DNA of 64,000 nt, taken from NCBI RefSeq assembly GCF_910591885.1, contig NC_063282.1, forward strand, positions 1,304,001-1,368,000, in the 5' to 3' direction. The notes under the pieces are model-generated. The model was not told the DNA's origin. It searched no databases and saw only the letters and a program-made list of their open reading frames with translations. Each line of letters opens with the position of its first letter. The first letter of the stretch is position 1. Made by a program: the position numbers and the translations under genes. Source of the DNA: Bombus terrestris (Eukaryota > Arthropoda > Insecta > Hymenoptera > Apidae). Shown here piece by piece: positions 49,407 to 63,845 of this stretch.

Positions 49407-49590
49407 ACCTTTGGCGAACACGTTACAAAGATGCGGTAAATTTTTCCACTGCCCTTCGAGCACGCCGAACCTCCCCGAACGTCGACTATCCTAAACAGGT
49501 GAGAGAACAAATATTCTGCGTGTTAATGTACGAGCCGTACGGATGTACGATGTCGAAGCAGGTAACTGGATTTTTAAAATGTTCGAAACT

Positions 49591-52480
49591 TTGCTGCCAA
49601 AGCATTTTTTAAATATAAAGTTACGCGTAACGAATAATTTCATCGATTCTCTCTATCTTTTCGCTTCCTGGCGTTGATCGATTTGACGAATAAACGGTCC
49701 GTATCTTGCGCGTTATCTTAGGGTTGTTTCGCGGAGCCAGCGTCATACGCTAGATTATAGAGCAAAAAGTGTACTGTGTACGAAATTTGTCGAATGTTAA
49801 TGTACGATCAGGGCTGTAAAAGAGAAACGAAGTCGATAAACACGGTAATACGAAGCAACTACACGTCCGTTTAGGGAGCAATGGTACGACCACGCGTAGA
49901 ATCGTTGCAACTCGTTAACGAGTCCAAGAACTCTTAACAACGTTACGTCGTTTCATCGCAAACTTCAGAATATACAGGATGAATTTTCGATTCGCGTTCC
50001 CGCCGACTTCGAAATAATCGACTTTCAATGAAAATTTGCAAATCGAACAGGATAGGCGCGTGTAGCTTTAGAACGTTTTTCCATGCTGGAAGAAAACAAG
50101 AGTTCGCTGCACAGATTCTAGGTTGGCAATTAACCAGCATGAAACGATAGATATCGCTTGTGTTTGGACTATACATATTGCCGATAGTTTTCGCTTTCCG
50201 GAGAAATTTAATAGAATTTTAAATTGAGATGATATTCATACGTGATCCACGTTAATCGTTCAAAGGGGAAATCGGATTTACGATTACGATACGCATGAAG
50301 ATCATAGGGAAGATATACGCGATAAATACGTCTTTGTTGATTTTTTTCCACAGCTGCCATAATTATATTGGCAAATTTTAGAGGCAATCCGAGGTTACAA
50401 GGCATTTACCGCACGCATAAATGTATTCTGTAGGAAATTAGTATACAGCACGAACGGCAATTTTAAGCATATAATAACGTGTGATTAGTAAGTAAGAAAT
50501 GTTTTAATACTTTCGATATTTTGTTGTTGTTGTTGTTGTTATTGTTGTTATGACAAGCGATATTTTTAATACACATTTTTGACTTCAATATCAAATAAAA
50601 AATTCATTACGGTATTTGGTAACGTAAGATCGATCGATAAAGTATTTCATCTCGAAATTGCTTTCCTATAAAGTATAGAAAATGAAACATCGTATTCCTC
50701 TCCTGTAGTCTGCACATGACAAATATTGATTAAAGGTGATGATTGCGAATTTAGGATTTCTACGTTCGTTCGACGTTTCGGATCGAAAGCTTGTCATCGA
50801 AGATGCTTCGATCGATCACGTAGGACGAGCTTCTGTGACTTTTCGGTATTCGGTATTCAGTTCCAGCACGAGATAAGTAAAGGGCCGATGTTAATTACCA
50901 ACGAGCGCTTCGATTTCCCCGATGTGCGAGTATCGTTTCGAATGAGATATTCCCCGGTTACCTTCGGCTTATTTAGCTTCTAGGCTTTCAGGCCAGTTCC
51001 TCGGAGATTTTCCAAACGTTTGGTTTTTTAACGTCAAAGCGTGAAACCGATATTAACGCCGACCGAACCGTTCAATTTGGAGATGGCAATTTTGCCGATT
51101 CGACGATATACTCGTTTGAAAGTAAGCGAACTAACGATTCGACGATTACGTAAGAACGATTTAATAAGATTTCTCAAGGTTTTAGAATTTTTGTCTCTTA
51201 TTCGTTCACCTATTCGACGAAATACATTTGTCAAAGTAATCAAACGATATGAAAATCTCTGTTGAAGCATTTTCTTTTTGCAAAATATTTTCCACCTTTT
51301 TCGGAAGCTCTGCAAACTTTTTTGACTTTTCAATCTTTCCATCCCTTCCATCTACGCTTTCCTCGGTTGTTTGCTACATCATTTTTTAAATATATATTTT
51401 TTTCTCTATATACATCGAACTTGGAGTAATTTCTCAATCTAAATAGCTTCTTCAAGCTCTTGTATATCGAAGATCTGACTGTCTTCCTAGGATTATGCTT
51501 AATATAATGCTGTATTATTGATCGTACATCGAAATCGAGATTTTAAGGTATTTTTGAGATAACAAAGCTTTGAAGAGCTACTTAACCTACATTGATGAAA
51601 AACTTGGGAAATAATTTTATGTTAAAGCACGGAAAATAGGAGCAGAGATTTTGCTAGAGCTGATTTTAGAAGAAATTAGAACCATCGACGGAATATTTCA
51701 TGCGAACAGTGCAAATTGGAAAAAGTTCAGTTGGCTCGTTTAAGGGTATTTTTTCAATTTGTTGAAAGAAACGATAGAAAGAGAGAAATAGACGAAAAGA
51801 GATTTCAATTATTGAAAAAGAATTAACACGATTAGTTCTCTGAATAATTTTGGTATTGACGTTCCAATCGTGAAAAATCCAATAGAAATCCTATCGAGAG
51901 AATCGCGAGGACTTGAGACCCTTAGATTAGCAATTGCTAGACACTCTAATCTCTCCTCTAAGACGTCTCTTATACTCTCTTATACGGTCTTCTTCGTGCA
52001 GTTACTTAACAACGATGGATGTAAAAACTTTCCATATAAAGCTTTCCACATTTTCTCTTTAGGCTGATAAGCTTCTGTATTATAGCCGTGTTAGAGTAGG
52101 TTTTTCCGTGCAATTGAAAATAATTAATATCGTATGATCAACGATTAACGATTTTAATTTAACATGTATCAATAATCGCCTCGTATTCGTTATACGAAGT
52201 AATTTCCTTTCGGATCAATTTATTAACTCGTAACAAAGTATTTTATCAGCGACAAATAATTATACACGAGATTATCAGTTAAGAATTTCCTCTTAACGAT
52301 CATAGCTTATTGCAAGGCCATAACTAATTAAATCGATAATTTTCATAATTTTTTAGTATCTCTAAAGAGAAATTTCCATTAGATTCGTAGAATATTTACG
52401 AAATATTTCGAGAGCGAGTTTTATCTCAGGTTTCGTTTAATACGTTCTAACGTAATATCCGCGCGTTCGATGTTCCTAAC
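49591..52480. other. AT-rich, CpG-poorer block, no gene recognised
   Basis: Base composition shifts for almost 3 kb: A/T-rich, with many homopolymer runs and few CG. The sequence may be old transposon-derived DNA or a compositional domain. No termini, no conserved frame. Confidence 0.5.
50521..50549 (+). repeat. (TTG)n microsatellite
   Basis: TTG/TGT trinucleotide run with one A interruption, in the AT-rich block. Confidence 0.9.
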
Positions 52481-52914
52481 TTTCGGCAACATTAATCTCA
52501 TCGGCGATAACCTACGTAATGATTACGGGAACAACGAGCATATTCAACTGTACGAGAAATTGTTCCTGGCAACGGCCACTTCGCTCGATCGGTTGTATAA
52601 TTGTCCACTCGGTATTCTTTCTTTGGCTTTTTTCCCGCCGAAGGAATTCAGCGATAACGAGTTCGATATCAAACAGTTGGATTGGATCAAAAGCGAGAGA
52701 AATGAAATTTCATCGAGGCGCGTTCGAACAGCAAGGACGATAACAAGGGGCTGATATTAATCTCATCGACGAGATGCCGAGGATGATTATGGCAGTGGAT
52801 CGACTTGGTCGGTGTGTTCCTCGGGCATGGCTGGGCAACGCTGGTTCATGTTGAACCACGATGGACCGTGGAGGGTAACTGCTGGAAACGTTTTGTATCG
52901 CCGGAGGGAGAGAT

Positions 52915-52915
52915 C

Positions 52916-52962
<47 letters not shown>
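52915..52962 (+). repeat. (GA)n microsatellite
   Basis: A 48-nt GA run with a few interruptions. Confidence 0.95.
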
Positions 52963-55082
52963 CGTACACCGAAGAGCATGCGAACGAAGGGGAGAGACAA
53001 GCAAGAGAGCAAGCACACGACTACTCGTATGTCGAGGCGCGTGTGTTAGGCGCGCGAAACCAGGTTGGTCGTTGGTAGTAGGCGACAGCAAACAGTTTCA
53101 GGAATGCGTGGCGTGTGTTTCGAGCGCGCTGATATGATTTAGGAATCGCTTCCTACGGTCCCGACTATCCAGCGGTTTGGTCGGTCTAGCTATGGCACCA
53201 GCGTTGCGGGATTTGCGTGCATCGCCGCTAAATGTTTCGCTCCTCTGAAACGCTGCTCCGATGCCACTGGCCAAGATTTACCGAGCTTACGTGACCTTTC
53301 GGCCGCGAAATTAGGCCGATTCATCATAGGCTAGCTGAATGCTTACGCAAGGATGCCGCCAACCTCTATTCATCGTCCTCTGATCGACGATACACGCCGT
53401 TCGCGTCTCACGCCGCTACCATCCGAACCCTCTGCCGAGTACCGATCGATCGATCCCTCCTGCCGAATATCGATTACGCGATTCCTCCTATCCAACATCG
53501 ACGATGTTCGACGATGCTCGAAATCGCTTTACTGCTCCGGTTCCTAGGAATTCCTACTTAGCTCGCTCGGATCTTTCCGCGATATATATTAGCTTCGCAG
53601 CAATTCCGACGCCGCGGGCGTGTTTAAATTATAAATATGCAAGGGTCGAGAGCTAGCCCCGTCTTTCGTAAATGGCTCAGGCTAATTACGTAACATAAAC
53701 GCAAGTGCACTCGTATAATTGCGCGCTCGGATCTGGCATGCCTTGATAATTCGACGCCGTTTCCCTATTTTTCGCCTCTCGTCCAACTTTTTACTCGAAC
53801 CAGAAGATTTTTAAACGATAATTATATTACGACAGGTTGTCTGTCGGCGTCCGAATCGTACGCGCGTCGCTAGTCAGTTTCGTTCGCTGCTGAGAACGCT
53901 CGTCGATCGAAGGCAAACCAAGATCATGCTTGAACGCATTCGAATTAAACGTACATAGAACGAAAGTTTGGCAATTTGGTTAATTCGTTGCTTTTAATAC
54001 CGTAGATCGTTGCACACTACGAGCAGCGAGTTGGGTCACAATAAGGGTGGTGATCGCACGGAGAACCGTGTCGGCCAGGTCGCTCGATATTGGTGAACAC
54101 GGGACGATATTCGAGCGAACAAGCCTGGTTTTGCTGCATTAATTTTATTATCAATGTTTCCCGTTAAACTTTTGTAATTCTCCTGTAATCGCTGTACCGC
54201 TTGTTGCGTGGCTCGTTTCGCTCCGTGCTTTACGTCGTTTCGATCACGGTAGTCCATCGTAGCCAAACAATGTTACGGAAATTTTCCAAATACGATTCGT
54301 TTTATCGCGAGACAGAATTCCCTCGTACAGGTGAACTTTTATCGCGTTATTCATATCGATAACGAAGTAATCGACGATCGATTCGTTCGAGCGAAGGTGA
54401 TTCCTTATCTTCTCCAAACGTAAAATCAATCGATCGTTCGTTCTCGTGCTGGGTGAACTTCGGTCCTTTGAGTAGATTCACGAACGGTACACGCTCTACC
54501 GGTGACGAGCGTCGCTTCTTGCTTTCGTTTTCCTTTCGCCAGATGCACCGATACCGTGAAATCTCCTTTACCTGTGCATTTCGCGCTTCCCTCATTTTCT
54601 GTCCTGCCCTCTCGGATCGGCACGAAACTCCGGTCCTCTTCCGCTTCTCCTTTGCTCTTTGCTCTTTACTCTTCGACCTTTGCCGCTTTAACGCTCGGTG
54701 AATTTTTCACCGTGCAGCTGGTGGCTGGTCGAGTACGAGTTGGTCGGATTCTCTCTCCGGGGATACGCGAACAGCCTGCAGGCTTTGCACAGTCTCGAGT
54801 CTCGTTTCTTCGGCTTTCGAGAACGCTCTCTTCTCCGCCGCGAAAACTTCTGATCGCTACTCTTTTCTTCCCCGGTCGATCCGATGCCACCGTTTACAGC
54901 GATATCACGATGCACAAACTTTTGCTTTCCATAATTTTATCAAAAACGTGCAGCTCGACACTTTGATCGTTTGGAGGAAATTCCAGTTTTGCGTTAATCT
55001 AGTAGCAAGCAGAAAATCCTTAAGAGCGTGACAATTTCGACCCCGTTCGTGATTTTATTTCCGTCACGTTCGCCACTAGCAC

Positions 55083-55105
55083 CGCCTTTGCTCGAACGCG
55101 GATTC
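55083..55105 (+). repeat. 23-bp perfect direct repeat, copy 1
   Basis: Begins CGCCTTTGCTCG. It is identical over 23 bases to 57027-57049, with unrelated flanks. It is not low-complexity. Confidence 0.9.
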
Positions 55106-55424
55106 CCGATGTTTCACAGAGCTGACGTGGATCGACTTGAAATCGAACCGATGTATCGTGAAAACAGCCTCGACGCTTTCAACGATCAAGCTTCGCGCGT
55201 ATACACCGTCGTCGTTTATATCCGAATTCATTCGACGAATTCGCGGATTTTATCGAAGCGTGCGAATTAACGACGGCGGATCGGCGATTCTCGTTACGAG
55301 TAATAACTCAAACTAACGAAGAATTAATAATTACAAGTAACATCCATCTTTTACGAGTATCAACTTTCATGTCGAATAATTAGAGCGATGTAAAACCAAG
55401 TACGAAAGTCATTTTATAGGGAGA

Positions 55425-55446
55425 GTTCGTTCGTTCGTTCGTTCGT
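55425..55446 (+). repeat. (GTTC)n tetranucleotide repeat
   Basis: About five tandem GTTC units. Confidence 0.9.
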
Positions 55447-57026
55447 CTTTCCTCGATATTCGATTTCCACGTTTTCGCTATGAAGAACGTAAGCAGAACT
55501 AAGTTCGCGGCACGGTAGAATTTATGGAGAAGGATGTTTAAGCAGTCGTCGTAAGTAGTAAATATTTGAACGATACTCCTGTCAAATTGCTGAATTTCTG
55601 CTACCCTTTATGCCTAATTATATCATATTTTCCCTTCGTGATAGGTATTCGTTTAGCTTCGTTTATTTTATCCTGCTATTTTTCGCTTTTATTTCCAAAC
55701 CGAAACGTCGATCAGTTTTTCCAAATGAAATTCCGACCTGACCCTTGTTCGTTCGAGTCGATTTCAAGGTACATGAACATCGTCGTTCAATAAACGTGGG
55801 TGTTAGTAAACATGGGAAACCTACAAACTGGTTCTCCGCTAGGAACTCCTACGACGTTAGTGTCCACGTATGAATATGTAATAGCTGGAAACACGGTGTA
55901 CAGAGGCACGCGAGTCCTCGCCCTTGTACGTCGTTTTCTCTTAAATCGTGGTGCGAGCACGTAAGCCGAAACAAACATGTCGCGCGTTTCGTTGCTAAAC
56001 GCGAGAAGAAATAACCACCTACCTCTGCCGTTTGCTAGACAGAGAAAAGAGCACATAAACTGGAAAATATGGCTCCTCTGTTTTTCTAAAAGCAAATACC
56101 TTCGGATTAATATTTCTTTCTCGTTGGTTAGCAGCGGCACAGCAGCTTTCGCGTGTACGACGTTAGGGTTTGTTCGGAGCATAGATCGAGACAAAGAACC
56201 GTGTAAGCAAAGAACGGAAACGGGTGAGGAAAGTGGTTGCCGCGAAGTAGGGTGATGGAGTGTACGCGAGATCGAGTGCAAGGGACACGAGAGTCGAGCA
56301 AGAGAAGCGGAAGGACCATACGGATGGACGAATAAATATAGACGGATAGGTAGACGGATGGGGCAAAGGCAGAGAAACGGGAAAGAAAGCGTGTGCGAGG
56401 AAGGAGAGTAGGCAGGGTGGAAAGAAGACCGACAGAGACTCTCGACCCTCCTTTGCGGTCCTTCGCGTACGATGCACCAGTCAGGCCACTATTGTTTGAG
56501 TCATCACAATGGTGGAACAAAACCTCAACCGGAGGATCGAACTGCACTCGAAAGCCCAACTCCCCGCCGCTGTCGGTCTTTTCCCTCGGCGAATCAGCCC
56601 CACTAGCGAACCCGTTCACCGTACGGTCCACGAAGAGCAACGAAGCTACCCCTTCGGAAGCGGCTGTGCGGCGCTGCTCGCCGCGCGTCTCCTACTTTCC
56701 CTCCGTTTCGTTCGCTGGCACTCGCGCCTATTCGCGACAGAAGCTATCGCTTTTCGAATGACAACAACCAGCGAGAACAAAGGGGAAAGGTTGACGGTGC
56801 AAGATGAATCCATTGTACCGCTGCATGCACCGCTGCCGCTTTGGTGTGTCGATGGTTTTCGACTCGCCAACCGTGCAACGTCTTTTCTACTTTTCGCCTC
56901 GTCGTCTGGCCGAATGAACCGCCCGCGGCCTACCTGCGCCTTCCTTTTTCAACTAGTCATCCGTGTTCGTCGATTCTTTTATTCCGAAAGATGAGCTTTT
57001 TAACGCACGCGCCAACAACGACGAAT

Positions 57027-57049
57027 CGCCTTTGCTCGAACGCGGATTC
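57027..57049 (+). repeat. 23-bp perfect direct repeat, copy 2
   Basis: Second copy, 1944 bp after the first and in the same orientation. Identity starts and stops abruptly. Confidence 0.9.
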
Positions 57050-60000
57050 GGATAAAACCCCTGCATCGTACAACGTCGCTCTATGCCAGAACGTGCACGA
57101 CAAACGTAGTTTGATGGCAAGTTGAAACAATTCGAGTTCTCGGAGTCGAACATCGAACGATTTCGGAGAACCACGGTTTTGCGGTATCTCCTGCTGGATT
57201 CCTGAAACCGATACGATTCCGAGATTACGCTGCTGTATACTCCGAAAGCCACTTGCACTTGACTGATAGCGAACCGAGTTCTCGCGGTTTTAAGGCTTCG
57301 TTCCGAACCAGGTAGAGGGGAAACCCCTCTCCACTCTGTCAATACTCAGCAGCCATAATCCCTCGAATAAAGTTATCACTCGGAAGGAATTCGGATTTAA
57401 GTACGACTCTGCGATTCCATTTATCTCCTCCTCGACAAAGCACTCGTGATCTCGATTCCGTATTTGACCATCTTTCGAAGAAACGCCGAGAAATTTATTA
57501 CAGTTGTTGCACGATCTAACAGCGTGTAAGATTCAACGTTATCGTTTGGAAACGTAAGCGAAACGCAGCAGCCAATTCAACGTGCAATTATCGATGTATT
57601 CGTTGTTTACCGTCGATTCGGACGGTTAGTCGAGAAACGTTAGTTGGTAGAGATGTGCAAATCTCTTCGAGCCGGAACGATCGGTCAGTGACGATCGATC
57701 ACGAGCCGTAAGAACGCGAACGTAGAAAATCGCGGTAAAGGGTTGTGCGAAAGAGGCGAAGAGAAGGGAAGATGATGATAAAATAGAATCGTCGGTCAAG
57801 TTTCGGCGAAAACATGTCGGCTCCGAGTTCGAATCTCCTCGTAAATCTCTAGAGTGCTCCGACGAGAAAGAATATTTTTTCGAGAGTGCCGCTTCCATTG
57901 GCACTCGAGAGAACGCTTATCCAGCCGTAGGAAACGCTCGAGCGCTGCTTCGCCCGCTTTCGTGGCAAGGCTCGCAACTGAACGATGATTGGATTAGTCA
58001 ACGTCGTTTCTCAGAATTTCAACGAAGACGACTGCAACAACTATATGGAGTTTCGTGAAAATCTTCCATAGGAGAAAAGAACTCGCCGAATCTTCGGAGA
58101 GATTGGTCGATTCGATGATCTGTAAAGATGATTCGGCGCGACGCAGCCACGCGAAACTGTTTGAAAATATTCAACGGAATAAATTCCCGAATAGGATAAT
58201 CAGATGGTTGGCAATTCGTAGAATTCGCTTGAAACATATCCGTTGTTTTATTGGCAAACTGGCGGATATGGTACGCGAGGATATTCGCGCGTGTTATGCG
58301 AGCTTAATACCGGTATCTGGCAATTTGTAACTGGAAAAATATTAGTTCGGAGTTAGAAATTCGCGTGGGAAAGATTCGTTTCGTCGAGATTCGATCTTAT
58401 CGGGATGATAAATTGGCAAGGACGGTAAGTAGGAAGATGAAGGAGAATGCTGCGAGGGCATGCAGACGTATACCGCATCGTTGATCGAACTACATGCGCG
58501 TAAAAAACCATTTCTATTGTCACGGGAGAGGTTGATTTTACGGGATAACGACCGTAGCTATTGCGGTCCACGATGTTTTACTCGGTCGCCTAAAGTGACT
58601 TCGTAAATCACTAGGGAGCGAGTTGTGCTCCTCGGTCATTATACCAAATTTACGCGTTCTATACAAGCTCTGCGGAGTTCGGGTTGCACGAATCGTTGGA
58701 AATTCTGCCGGTTCGCCCACCTCCGTCCTTCTCTTTAATCGAAACAAAAACTCGCTCGCGGCAGATATTGGTTTCGAACGTTGCGCACCGACCGGACTCT
58801 CGATGACGCAGAGATATCGCGAAAGTTTCGAGCTAGCCCCGATTAATTCGAGCGATTATACGGCGTTAAATCGCAATGCACCGTATAATACCGACCGCTC
58901 CACTCGCGCTATAATACGTTAAGTCTGGCCAACGAGTTCGACGGTGCGAACGAACACGTTTGCCACGCGTACCAAATGTCACCGAGAACGCCGCTGTTGA
59001 AATCCTGCAACATTGTACCGATGATTCTCGTTTTCGCCTCTCTCGTCCTCTCTCATCCTCTCTCATCTTTCCTCTGTCGCCGTTTCTCTCTCTGCTCCTC
59101 TGTCCGCGAACAGAGTCCAGTCGAGTGCCGTGTGTACAGTTAACGCTATTTTCCAACAGCGTTTTCATTCCTACTCTTTCTCCGTTCATCGGGATACTCG
59201 GGGCCGCGATACGAAACAACGTTTCAGATGCAACGCGAAAAATCGTTTTCGATGGAGATTCGAACACACAGCCGGCAAAAAACGATAAATTAATGGAGCG
59301 CCGATTGGCTCGCGCAAGGGCGCAAGCCAAGAGGCAGCCTTAATTATATTATAAATTTAACGACCAAGTTGCGCGACGTGATACGAGACGAGCCACCGCG
59401 ACAAGGAATGGCGCATCTTAGGGAAAAACTGCTGGAATATTATTATACTGCATCATAGTCACTGGCAAGGCGCAGAGAAAAATGTTTTGCATCTGCAGCT
59501 GACTAGGGTATGATATAAGTAATGGTTGCGCAAATTTCCTTTGGGGCAATGCGTTGCTATCGCGCTTCCCACCGCGCGCCCAGTGACATGCGGCTTTCTT
59601 ATCAGGTGAAACCGCTGTTTCTCCCTCTGTGCCACAAACCGACGATCATATCGAAAGAGCATAACGGCCAAGGCCAACGACCGTTAATAGCCACGGAACG
59701 AAATCGCCGTCCTTCCAATTATTTCTCCCCGTCTCTGTCTTTAGCGGCGATATTATTTAATAAAAATGGCAAGCGTAACGGTAAAGCACTGGCAGGTAGC
59801 CAAGAAGAATCAGCCCCGTGCATTCTACTGGAAGATAACGCGATCGCAATTAGAGTGAAACGCGATAAACGGAAGCTCGGTGAGAATGTGCATTTCGGAC
59901 GCAAGTGGCGAGCAAGAGCAGCACCAATTCCTGGGAATTCTTTGCAACGCGTGCAAATCGTCCTTGGACCGTGCGAAACACCGGTGTACGCGTTATTCAA

Positions 60001-63000
60001 AATCTTGCTCCGTCGTCCCACGGTAGAATGGGTTGCGGGATAACGCGTGCAGGCCCGGACAAAGATTCGCAGAAGCAGCAGCGGCGTTCCCACTCGTCGA
60101 GGGTAAAGTCCGCTCCATTACCATCCTCTAAATCACGCCGGTAACGTTTTTGGGACGGTCGTAACTTCGGGCTCCGATGTTTTTGGCCTCATTAGTAGCC
60201 GTCTCTCGGCTTGATGTGGTACACGGAAAAGGGTCCTGAGAGGGCAAGAGAGAAGCCTCGGAGGGAGGCGGTAAGAGGAGCGAGAAGAGGTCGAGAAGAG
60301 AAGTCGTTGCCGCGAGAGACGGAGAAGGGAGACGGGGTGGCGAAACGCCGCCGGAGCAAAGGAGAACGCGGAGGAGGTGTACGAGGCTTGGCTGTAGCAG
60401 AGGATACCGACAGTGGCTGCGATTAATATTCCCCGGTTCTAGCAGGAGTTCCGTCGTATCTACGTCGTACGGCAACCTTCTCTGCCGTACGTTTGCACTT
60501 TGAGTCGTAGCCGCAATCCCCTGGCTTTCCAGTCACCGCTGGCCCTTTCGAGATCCGCATTACGCTCGATAGCGTCTCCTGCTCTTCGCTTGGAACAAAG
60601 AGAAACGACAAACGATAAGTCTCCTGCCATTCCAACGCTGCCACTGTACTCCTTTCTACGTATTCCCCGTCATCTTTTTCGCCTATATCTACCGTTTTCC
60701 CGCGAAATCTCACAATTACGGCACGACCACCATCGACCGACTACTCTGATATCCCAACGTTCTGTTATCCCAGCGGAATATTTACATTTACCGGTAATCG
60801 TTGTGCATACGCGTGACGTGCTTCTTGTTAAAATACGATTACAACGACATAGTAAATTGTAACAGTTACGCGTCTACCTGTCTTAAATAATATACCAACA
60901 CACGCGCTATTGTCTATTTTATCATTCATCGCTATGATTTAGATTTCCACGACGAATTATTTACAGAAAGGAGCGCCAGTTTGAGAAATCTACGACCGAG
61001 CGACTCTTGAGGTTACACGAACGACGTTGCATCGACATGAAAAATGCCGAAAGACCGAAATAAAAGACGCAAACGCTTCATATTCCGTCGCTGTAATAGC
61101 AACGATTCAACGCTACTCTCTTCGAGCAAGAGGAAAATGTTGGCTGAAATTTTCTCGAGCAAGTACTGGAGAAACGTGAGTGTATACGTGTGGCGTTAAA
61201 GAGAACGAGAAAGGCCGAGCACGAAGAGCGGGGTGCAAGTGGGACTAGACTTTACGGTGCTAGAATCATCAAAGGGAAAGAACCGATACGGAACGTGGAA
61301 AAAAAATGAGACGCGGTTGGTGGTCGAAACGTCAAAAGGGGCTTAATTCGATCGAGTGAACCGGTTCTCGCGTGTATCGGTATGTCGAGCCTATCGAATC
61401 CAGCGCCAAAGGGTTACGCGGGTGTAAAAGGGACGTGGGATGAAGTCGGACAAGATTGTGGAGAATGCGCGAGAGTAGCAGGGATTAACCAACGGCGAGA
61501 GGGGATAGATATCTAGCGTGTATTCCATAGATTCGAGTGGGCCGTACGGCACGGCGCACCCATTTTCCGATAGCTAATTACCGTGGATATGCAAGCGCAT
61601 CCGTTGCAAACGCGTGCGCTATCGCGTATACGCGCGATACGCTTATCCACGATGGTTCGATACGCGCCACGAACGACCAACGTTCGGTGAACGCTGCGCC
61701 AAAAAGTCTCCAAGGTACACGATCGAGACGAATTAGGAAGAAAGAAATGACTTTTGCGCTGCGCCACGTCACATCCCGCTGCATCGCGTTGCATCGTGCA
61801 GAGGAACGCTTTCAGAAAGCGTCGCACGGATAGCTTCGCTCCGCTCGATGACTACGTAGCTCTACCTAATTTAATGACAACGCGGCGGTAGCGCGGTAGT
61901 TCCCCGATGACGCTGTAAGACGCGAATTAACAGGAATTTGGCGCGATAAAGCGTAGACGCAATTGCAGAGCGACTCGCTTTAACCTCAAAGCGATCGCAC
62001 CGGTTATAAGTAATTAAAGTCGATAGCGTTATCTACGCGTTATCCCGAGCGTTCCGAGAGAATTTCCAATACGATCGTTCGGTAGACCGCGGCGTTATTA
62101 TCAGCGAAATAGTTACGACATTTGATGTCTGAACTCCTATTCGTACGCTTGGTCGTAAAAGAGACGAAACTGCATTTGGTAAGCGTGGGAGTAAGAATTT
62201 AATTACGTCTGATGGTGGATGTTGTGTTAAATTCGATTAAAAATATCTTACCGTGTTCATTGCGTGAACAACACGTTTCGTAACTAGAGGGGCGGCGAAC
62301 TGCGAATCGATAGACGCGTCAATTTGAAACCAGTTTCCAAAATGATCGACACGTGGAGGGTCGCTGGAGGCATCGAAATGCCACGATTGTGAACGGCGCT
62401 TAAGCCGACGCGTTATCGACACGCTTGGGAATTGGAGCTGCTAGGACAGCTGCTGCTAAAGTATGCATGAACAGGGACTGTTTTGTATCCGTATACTCGG
62501 TGTGCAACTATTCCTCGTACACGTTGTTGCTCGTTGATCGAACTGCTACATTTGTCGCGCTATAGTTACGACCTGTCCGATCAAGTTAGATAGAGACGTC
62601 GCAATTTCGGCTACTGCCCCTTCTCTTTTCCGACTTAATTCGCGGTGAACTGATATCAGGTGGTAAATCTAACGACGAAACAACGTTGCGAACGATCGCT
62701 TAACTTCACGTTCGGCCAGTCGATTCAACGGTACAGGAACTTCGTTTTCTGGCATGTATCAACCGAAACAAATCCCCGGCAGCTAAGCTGCGATAATCGG
62801 ATCGCGTTATTCACAATCGCGTCTCGACCTATTTCAATTACGTACCTGACCGTTTCATTGCCGGCAGATAAAACACGTTTAAATTCTGGCGTCGAGCTTG
62901 CCGCTTCCGAGATACCATACGTACAATTTCTTCTATGCATAAACCGGCGGAGAAGGTACTCTTCCGACGGCGTTGTTACTTTGTCGACGGCCGACGCCGT

Positions 63001-63801
63001 TGTTTCGACGAAATTTGTGCAGCGTGGAAAAGTGCGCGTATCGATCGTCTTTGAAACGAGACAAAGCGAATTGTTCGGGCGAGAGCGTCGTGCTGCGCGA
63101 AGAAATTTTCGGCGACGTTCGTTCGTGCTTCGATGCGATCGTAAAGCTGTGGTCGTTGGAATAAACAGGACGCGAGCACGAGTATTTTTCTTGGCGAAAA
63201 TGCGAAGGGACAGAATCGTGGAACGTTTTCAATCGTCTACGCTAGGCAAAGAGGTTTCGACGATTACGTCTATAACCGGTGGAGCGAGAGACCGGATCGA
63301 TTTCGTCGGTGCGGCTTTCGACTTTTGGCACGAGTAAGTTCCGTTTCGTGGTGGCTACCAGTTCTCTCTCGGTGTTAAAGTCCTCGACTTCCCTCAACTG
63401 CCCCCTTCCTTCGAAACCCGTCTTTCCGACAAGGAGCTAACCTTTAATGTACGAGTCGTGTTCAAACCGAAACCTATTTGGTGTAGTTAGGAGTCGTACG
63501 AACAGCTCGGTCCGATACCTTCTCTCTAGAGGCGGTTTGCACGTACGCGACTGGAAGAGATCACCGACCTTGTGGTTCGATGCCACGGAGAATTATACGA
63601 TCCAGCCGTCCAACCAAGGATAGTCCAACTCGGAATACTCGCAAGATACTGGGCGTAAGCGACGTTACGAAGATAATTGTGTTTCGCAACACCGAAGGCG
63701 GTACGACCGCATTCGATAAAACTTTTTCGACCATCCGTTCGTACTTTCCTCCCTCTCCGCCCCTTCCTCGCTTGCCCCTTCTTTCCTTCCCTCTTCTTTC
63801 T

Positions 63802-63808
<7 letters not shown>

Positions 63809-63842
<34 letters not shown>
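63809..63842 (+). repeat. (CT)n microsatellite
   Basis: A pure CT run at the end of a longer pyrimidine-rich stretch (about 63750-63870). Confidence 0.95.

Positions 63843-63845
<3 letters not shown>

Larger units (their letters stand above)
47116..49590. other. No recognisable gene
   Basis: Holds the A20 tract and the GTG-type degenerate repeat. A 24-codon minus-strand frame with a signal-peptide look ends at 48857 without a good donor. Confidence 0.5.

Noticed and set aside
54036..54595. Three adjacent hydrophilic minus-strand frames that look protein-like
   Set aside because: They are in different frames, two of those checked start at TTG rather than ATG, no splice sites join them, and no family is recognised.
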